DNA of 9,409 nucleotides, taken from assembly GCA_023431215.1 (NCBI GenBank), contig JAEYXR010000134.1, positions 1 to 9,409 of the forward strand, in the 5' to 3' direction. This document shows, one piece after another, positions 6,115 to 9,409 of this stretch. A program made the position numbers and the translations under genes. Source of the stretch: Bacillota bacterium (GTDB lineage Bacteria > Bacillota > Clostridia > Oscillospirales > Ruminococcaceae). Numbering within the stretch: position 1 is the stretch's first letter; every line of letters starts with the position of its first letter. The notes under the pieces are model-generated. The model did no database searches. It saw only the letters and a list, made by a program, of their open reading frames with translations, and was not told the DNA's origin.

Positions 6115-7632
6115 CTAACTTTTTTCACTGATGTCCGAACCCGGCAAATTTTGAATGGTCAGCGTATCTTCTTGGAGCTTCTTCCATCCTGCACGTACAA
6201 ACATGTCCCGCATACTATGAAGATCCATAGGAGTGGTTGGCGCGGTAACAGGTATTCCCAACGTCTTAAGGGAGCAAAGATTGATAATAAAAAGGGTTAA
6301 TCCCAAATAGATACCATATAACCCTAATGTGCCTCCTATGATAATAAAAGCAAACCGCAATACAGTCACCGGTTCATATAGAGTAGGTACTACAAAGGAG
6401 CTGACGGCAGTAAGTGCAATGAGGATAACCATGGGTAACCCGATAAGCCCTGCGCTTACCGCTGCATCACCAATTACCAAGCCGCCGACAATTCCCAGCG
6501 CATGACCTATGGGACGTGGCAGCCTGAGACCGGCTTCTCGAAGCAGCTCATACAAAATAAATACCACAATAGCCTCAGCCAAAACAGGTAAAGGCGTATA
6601 TAAAACAGACCCTAAAAATTTAGTAAGAAGTACTCCGGGAATCAGCTCAGGATGATAAGAGACCACCGCCACATAGTATCCCGGCAGTAAAACGGTGGCA
6701 AAAAAAGATACCAGCTTTAAAAGCCGTACATAGGAGGCAAAATAAGGTCTGTGTGAGTAATCATCCAAGCTTTGAAAATGCTCAACAAATAAATATGGAA
6801 CAATGAGGGCAAAGGGTGTACCATCCACCATAACAGCAACTCGTCCCTCGCTGATTTTTGCACAAAGCGTATCCGGCCGTTCTGTTGTTCCAACACCCGA
6901 AAAAATTGAAAACTTACTGCGGTCTAAAAAAGGCTGAAGATATCCCGAGTCCAGCAGCACATTGATTTTAACTTCTCCCAGCCTTTTCTTTATTTTTTCC
7001 AAAAGCTCTACCGACACCACATCACTTAGGTACAGGAGCTTTACCGTCGTATTGCTTAAAGTACCCAAAGTCAGGCTTTCCACTACCATCTTTGGGCTTT
7101 TCATCCTGCGGCGCACCATGGACACATTGGTTACTATAGATTCTACAAAGCCCTCCCGGGAGCCTCTCAAGTTCATCTCAGCAGAAGGCTCACTGATGCC
7201 GCGTACGTTAAACCCTTGATAACCCAGTGCAATAGCAGTTTGCTGGCCATCAATGACTACCAGTGCAAAACCGCTCATGGCAAGCCGCAACAGCTCACCA
7301 TAGGTACGTACTTCTTTTTTATCAGAAGCCAAAAGTACATCGCCTCTTAGCCAAGCAAGGAGCTTCTCCGACGTATTGGCTTCTGGAGGAATATGTGCCA
7401 ATGGCCGCAGTAAAAGGTCAGAAACCTGTAAATTCGCTACCAAGCCCTCAAACATAATCACCGCCATCTCGCAGCCGTTAGCAGTGTGGCGATGTATCAG
7501 CAAATCGTCCGTATTGCTGGCAACAGCACGTACCCGCACCGTCAAATCAGTCAAGCTTTTGTCTAGTATTTTGTTGCCATCCGCTGGTTCAACAACCCTG
7601 TATGCATTATCTTTTCTGTTGTCACACCTCAC
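6115..7632 (-). CDS. gerA: GerA-family spore germination receptor subunit
   Basis: The A subunit of a Ger nutrient-germinant receptor in the spore inner membrane; related GerA proteins assemble into oligomeric channels. Counting from the GTG at 7632 it has 505 residues. The soluble N-terminal region (about 20-265) contains the family segment RGSREGFVESIVTNVSMVRRR near 156-176. The membrane region (about 270-455) includes GRVAVMVDGTPFALIVPYLF, PGYYVAVVSYHPELIP and RLPRPIGHALGIVGGLVIGDAAV, all hallmarks of GerA, and a short soluble tail follows. The start is uncertain: ATG at 7656 (513 residues) has no SD and ATG at 7641 directly abuts GGAGG, whereas GTG at 7632 lies nine nt after GGAGG. First gene of gerA-gerB-gerC, divergent from the DUF421 gene. 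Confidence 0.95.
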   Translation of the reverse strand: MRCDNRKDNAYRVVEPADGNKILDKSLTDLTVRVRAVASNTDDLLIHRHTANGCEMAVIMFEGLVANLQVSDLLLRPLAHIPPEANTSEKLLAWLRGDVLLASDKKEVRTYGELLRLAMSGFALVVIDGQQTAIALGYQGFNVRGISEPSAEMNLRGSREGFVESIVTNVSMVRRRMKSPKMVVESLTLGTLSNTTVKLLYLSDVVSVELLEKIKKRLGEVKINVLLDSGYLQPFLDRSKFSIFSGVGTTERPDTLCAKISEGRVAVMVDGTPFALIVPYLFVEHFQSLDDYSHRPYFASYVRLLKLVSFFATVLLPGYYVAVVSYHPELIPGVLLTKFLGSVLYTPLPVLAEAIVVFILYELLREAGLRLPRPIGHALGIVGGLVIGDAAVSAGLIGLPMVILIALTAVSSFVVPTLYEPVTVLRFAFIIIGGTLGLYGIYLGLTLFIINLCSLKTLGIPVTAPTTPMDLHSMRDMFVRAGWKKLQEDTLTIQNLPGSDISEKS

Positions 7633-7641
7633 TACATTCAT

Positions 7642-7646
7642 CCTCC
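7642..7646 (-). promoter_or_regulatory. GGAGG that decides the gerA start
   Basis: GGAGG on the minus strand lies inside the longest gerA frame. Nine nt downstream is GTG (7632), a good spacing; the ATG at 7641 has zero spacing. This favours GTG, although the ATG at 7656 without an SD cannot be excluded. Confidence 0.6.
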
Positions 7647-7671
7647 AGTCTACCATAGCATTTCATCTTTA

Positions 7672-7701
7672 CAGTATCTCCATGGCACACACAGAATATG
7701 T
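7672..7701 (-). promoter_or_regulatory. weak candidate sigma-G-like promoter for gerABC
   Basis: Minus strand ACATA (7701-7697), 18-bp spacer, GATACTG (7678-7672) resembles GMATR-N16-18-CATNMTA with three mismatches. It is listed because Ger operons are normally sigma-G dependent and this is the best-placed candidate ahead of gerA; the match alone is weak. Confidence 0.22.
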
Positions 7702-7704
7702 GAG

Positions 7705-7734
7705 TGTATAACAACAATGGTATGTTACATACTA
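7705..7734 (+). promoter_or_regulatory. consensus forespore sigma-G promoter for the DUF421-DUF4363 operon
   Basis: TGTATA (7705-7710), a 17-bp spacer and CATACTA (7728-7734) match the forespore sigma-G consensus TGnATA-N16-18-CATACTA at every defined position. Transcription would start near 7741, giving a leader of about 37 nt before the GTG at 7778. Sigma-F recognises related sequences, so early forespore expression is also possible. The -10 overlaps a small palindrome, GTATGT-T-ACATAC (7720-7732). Confidence 0.8.
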
Positions 7735-7777
7735 ACTTTATACTTTTTGCATTAATCTCAAGAAAGGAAGTCGCCAA

Positions 7778-8461
7778 GTGCTCATTGCTTTTTTAAGAAC
7801 GGTTATTCTTTATATTATTGTGGTATTTGGTATTCGCTTAATGGGTAAACGCCAACTTGGTGAGCTTCAGCCCTCAGAGCTGGTTGTTACCATCATTATT
7901 TCAAATATTGCTACACTGCCCATTGAAGAAATTGATACGCCACTTTTTTTAGGTGTCCTCCCCATTCTTTCACTGGTAACCTTTGAAGTCATTATGTCAA
8001 CAATTAACTTAAAAAGCCGAAGAATGCGCCGTATTTTTTCAGGTTCTCCAATCGTCGTCATTCACAATGGTGTCATTGACCAACAAAAACTGCTGGATCT
8101 TCGCTTTTCTATTGATGATCTTATGGCACAGCTTAGAAGCAAAGATATTTATGCGGTGGAAGATGTTGACTTTGCCGTAGTGGAAACAACGGGGAAACTC
8201 TCTGTTTATCAAAAATTTTCAGCACGCAATGCCACTCCCGAATCTTTGTCTGTGCCTGATCAGCCGGATAAAAACAGTCCTCCGCTGGTTATCATTAGTG
8301 ATGGCCAAGTTAATCATGAAAATCTTGCTTTATGTAACCAGACAATGGCCTGGTTGGAAACAATGGTTGCCTCCTACCACCTGTCTGTAAAAGATGTTCT
8401 TTTAATGACTGCCGACAGAACTGCTAAGGTTCATTTAGTCGCTAAGGAGGCCTTTAAATGA
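7778..8461 (+). CDS. DUF421/YetF-family membrane protein, probably forespore-expressed
   Basis: A 227-residue membrane protein of the DUF421 (YetF-like) family. Three hydrophobic segments (about 2-19, 35-48, 55-76) are followed by a cytoplasmic YetF domain. The linker after the first segment has the family motif GKRQLGELQPSELV (23-36), and the domain has GSPIVVIHNGVID (89-101), LRFSIDDLMAQLRSKDIYAVEDVDFAVVE (108-136) and TGKLSVY (138-144). The start is GTG with an AAAGGAAG SD seven nt upstream. Molecular function is unknown in the family. Established context is that a DUF421-containing protein (2Duf) encoded with mobile spoVA2 loci affects spore inner-membrane properties and heat resistance in bacilli. 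Here the sigma-G promoter and divergent ger operon point the same way. It overlaps the next gene by 4 nt. Confidence 0.92.
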   Translation: MLIAFLRTVILYIIVVFGIRLMGKRQLGELQPSELVVTIIISNIATLPIEEIDTPLFLGVLPILSLVTFEVIMSTINLKSRRMRRIFSGSPIVVIHNGVIDQQKLLDLRFSIDDLMAQLRSKDIYAVEDVDFAVVETTGKLSVYQKFSARNATPESLSVPDQPDKNSPPLVIISDGQVNHENLALCNQTMAWLETMVASYHLSVKDVLLMTADRTAKVHLVAKEAFK

Positions 8462-8838
8462 AACGTTTTGGAATAGCAGTAATTTTGCTTATTGTAATAC
8501 TGGGAATCAGCAGCTATAGTTTGTGGGACATGAGTCAAAATGTGGTAAAGCTCAATTCCAGTGCACATGAACTGGCAACATTGGACCCGCAAACACAACA
8601 GGAGCTCATGGTTACAAAAAGCACTGAATTTGTTGATTTGTGGAATGAGTGTGAAGATCACATGATCTTCTACATTCACCATGATGTCTTAGACCATGTT
8701 ACCCAGCTGGTAGCTGAGCTTCCGGCATTAGCCAGGCATCAGGAATATGGTCTTTTCTATGCTCAAATAGACAGCTTTGTGGCACTATTGGATGATCTGT
8801 GGAACTCGGCCTTACCCAGCTATCGTAATTTACTGTAA
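8458..8838 (+). CDS. small membrane-anchored DUF4363-like protein, partner of the DUF421 protein
   Basis: A 126-residue protein with one N-terminal membrane segment (about 4-21) and an extracytoplasmic helical remainder. The central part (WNECEDHMIFYIHHDVLDHV, about 62-81) and the C-terminal FYAQIDSFVALLDDLWNSALPSYRNLL resemble DUF4363 proteins, which I recall as being found beside DUF421 genes in Clostridia. ATG overlaps the upstream stop (ATGA), and a strong AAGGAGG SD lies seven nt before it. It shares the sigma-G promoter of the first gene, so a complex with the DUF421 protein in the spore inner membrane, facing the intermembrane space, is a reasonable inference. No catalytic motif is visible. 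Function unknown. Confidence 0.85.
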   Translation: MKRFGIAVILLIVILGISSYSLWDMSQNVVKLNSSAHELATLDPQTQQELMVTKSTEFVDLWNECEDHMIFYIHHDVLDHVTQLVAELPALARHQEYGLFYAQIDSFVALLDDLWNSALPSYRNLL

Positions 8839-8843
8839 AACAA

Positions 8844-8894
8844 AAACTCCCTGAAATCGGACAGTAAGCCTGTCAAACCGATTTCAGGGAGTTT
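8844..8894 (+). terminator. long hairpin after the DUF421-DUF4363 operon, probable (possibly damaged) terminator
   Basis: AAACTCCCTGAAATCGG (8844-8860) and CCGATTTCAGGGAGTTT (8878-8894) form a perfect 17-bp stem; the loop holds a further ACAG/CTGT pairing. It begins 5 nt after the DUF4363 stop codon. In plus-strand RNA the stem is followed only by ATATTG, a poor U-tract, while the minus-strand reading has TTTTTGTTTT. It may act in both directions, or its plus-strand tail may have been interrupted by the adjacent IS element. Confidence 0.65.
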
Positions 8895-8909
8895 ATATTG
8901 TGCAAACAA

Positions 8910-8928
8910 CCACCGACTATGTCGGTGG
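8910..8928 (+). repeat. left-end subterminal hairpin of the IS200-like element
   Basis: CCACCGAC (8910-8917) and GTCGGTGG (8921-8928) form a perfect 8-bp stem with a TAT loop. Elements of this family have such an imperfect-palindrome hairpin near each end, which the transposase recognises in single-stranded form, cutting at a nearby site on its 5' side. Confidence 0.7.
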
Positions 8929-8965
8929 GGCGGAAAGAGCTTTAGCGATGAGACGGACAAAAAAA

Positions 8966-9024
8966 CTCCTTTTGGTGTAGAATAAACTTGCGGTCTGGCA
9001 ACTGCAAGAGAACACCAAAAGGAG
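8966..9024 (+). promoter_or_regulatory. stem-loop masking the tnpA ribosome binding site
   Basis: CTCCTTTTGGTGT (8966-8978) pairs perfectly over 13 bp with ACACCAAAAGGAG (9012-9024); the interior forms a second stem, CTTGCGGT/ACTGCAAG (8987-8994/9001-9008, one G-U). Four of the five bases of the tnpA SD GGAGG (9021-9025) are locked in the outer stem. In IS200 an equivalent hairpin represses transposase translation; the same role is inferred here. Confidence 0.8.
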
Positions 9025-9035
9025 GACATTCAAAA

Positions 9036-9409
9036 ATGAATGACAAGAAAAGTTTAGCACATACGACATGGAATTGTAAATATCACATAGTATTTGCTCC
9101 AAGGTACAGGAGAAAGATATTTTACGGAGAAATGAAGGTAGAGATAGGGGAAATATTAAGAGAATTATGTGGATGGAAAGAAGTGACAATCATAGAAGCA
9201 GAAGTGTGCCCCGACCATATTCACATGCTAGTAGAAATACCACCCAAAATGAGTGTATCAAGTTTTATGGGGTTTTTAAAAGAAAAAAGCAGTTTAATTA
9301 TACACGATAGACATGCAAATTTAAAATACAAACATGGGAATAGAAGCTTTTGGTGCAGAGGGTACTATGTGGATACAGCAGGAAAGAACAGTAAGAAAAT
9401 AGCAGAGTA
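9036..9409 (+). CDS. tnpA: IS200/IS605-family transposase TnpA (Y1 HUH), 3' end outside the window
   Basis: A single-strand DNA transposase that cuts and joins IS ends by a tyrosine-DNA link. 124 complete codons are visible from ATG at 9036 (SD GGAGG at 9021-9025, ten nt upstream), with no stop before the edge. The family N-terminus is clear: AHTTWNCKYHIVFAPRYRRKIFYG (8-31). The metal-binding HUH motif is His61-Ile-His63 in CPDHIHMLVEIPPKMSVS, and NRSFWCRGYYVDTAG spans 102-116. The catalytic Tyr is expected about 63 residues after the first HUH His, as in ISHp608 TnpA (H64/Y127). That falls on the codon beginning TA at 9408-9409, so the nucleophile itself is cut by the window edge. Family members are about 130-155 residues, so little is missing. 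Activity cannot be judged without the rest. Confidence 0.9.
   Translation, partial: MNDKKSLAHTTWNCKYHIVFAPRYRRKIFYGEMKVEIGEILRELCGWKEVTIIEAEVCPDHIHMLVEIPPKMSVSSFMGFLKEKSSLIIHDRHANLKYKHGNRSFWCRGYYVDTAGKNSKKIAE

Larger units (their letters stand above)
8895..9409 (+). mobile_element. IS200/IS605-family insertion sequence, left end and most of tnpA
   Basis: The left-end hairpin (8910-8928), the RBS-masking stem (8966-9024) and a Y1 HUH transposase frame (from 9036) occur in the order typical of IS200-group elements. These move as single strands, lack terminal inverted repeats and make no target duplication, so the exact left boundary cannot be read; it should lie between the terminator stem and the 8910 hairpin. 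The right end is outside the window. Arg codons in its gene are all AGA/AGG and Ile is mostly ATA, unlike the host genes, which use CGT/CGC and ATT freely. Confidence 0.88.

Noticed and set aside
7718..7724. CATACCA (minus strand) as the sigma-G -10 of gerABC
   Set aside because: The -10 is close to consensus, but nothing like a -35 lies 16-18 bp upstream; it can be explained as the mirror half of the palindrome over the DUF421 promoter.
8431..8682. Minus-strand frame across the DUF421/DUF4363 junction
   Set aside because: It is antisense to both genes and their overlapping start/stop; no SD or recognisable protein.
8820..9189. Minus-strand frames over the IS left end
   Set aside because: They are shadows of the IS hairpins and of tnpA, which is in the plus orientation with an HUH motif.
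1..9409. CRISPR arrays, tRNA/rRNA genes, riboswitches, toxin-antitoxin or defence systems
   Set aside because: No regularly spaced repeats, cloverleaf-like segments, T-box or other leader motifs were seen, and all intergenic regions are short (up to about 205 nt).

Overview
The window looks like chromosome from an anaerobic, endospore-forming Firmicute of the class Clostridia. The evidence is Spo0A, SpoIVB and a GerA/GerB/GerC germinant receptor next to a ferredoxin-dependent 2-oxoacid oxidoreductase. An Oscillospiraceae/Ruminococcaceae-type genome is my guess; the genus cannot be fixed from this sequence.

Layout. From the left edge to about 7632 every gene reads leftward (minus strand). In transcription order they are gerA, gerB and gerC (7632-3960, tightly packed, start/stop overlap between B and C); spoIVB (3818-2586); spo0A (2462-1674, with a 0A box, a sigma-A-like promoter and a strong SD in front); a terminator hairpin (1588-1632); a P-loop ATPase (1468-809) with its own good sigma-A promoter; a 2x[4Fe-4S] ferredoxin-type subunit, vorD (690-484); and vorB (469 to beyond the left edge). 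To the right of gerA, reading rightward, lies a two-gene operon of a DUF421/YetF-like membrane protein (7778-8461) and a small DUF4363-like membrane-anchored protein (8458-8838). A long hairpin follows, then the left end and most of the transposase gene of an IS200/IS605-family element running off the right edge.

How the genes fit together. The centre is a sporulation/germination cluster: Spo0A commits the cell to sporulation, SpoIVB is the forespore-secreted signalling protease, and GerA/B/C form an inner-membrane germinant receptor. The DUF421-DUF4363 pair is divergent from gerA. It is preceded by a textbook forespore sigma-G promoter, TGTATA-17 bp-CATACTA (7705-7734), which ties these two poorly characterised membrane proteins to the spore inner membrane. 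This is the most informative new observation in the window. The left end is a separate metabolic unit: oxidative decarboxylation of 2-oxoacids to acyl-CoA with ferredoxin as acceptor, with a linked ATPase of unknown role.

The IS element is a later arrival with different codon use (all seven Arg codons AGA/AGG, mostly ATA for Ile). It carries the hairpin that masks the transposase ribosome binding site, as in IS200. No tRNA, rRNA, CRISPR array or riboswitch was recognised, and no gene-free stretch exceeds about 205 bases.
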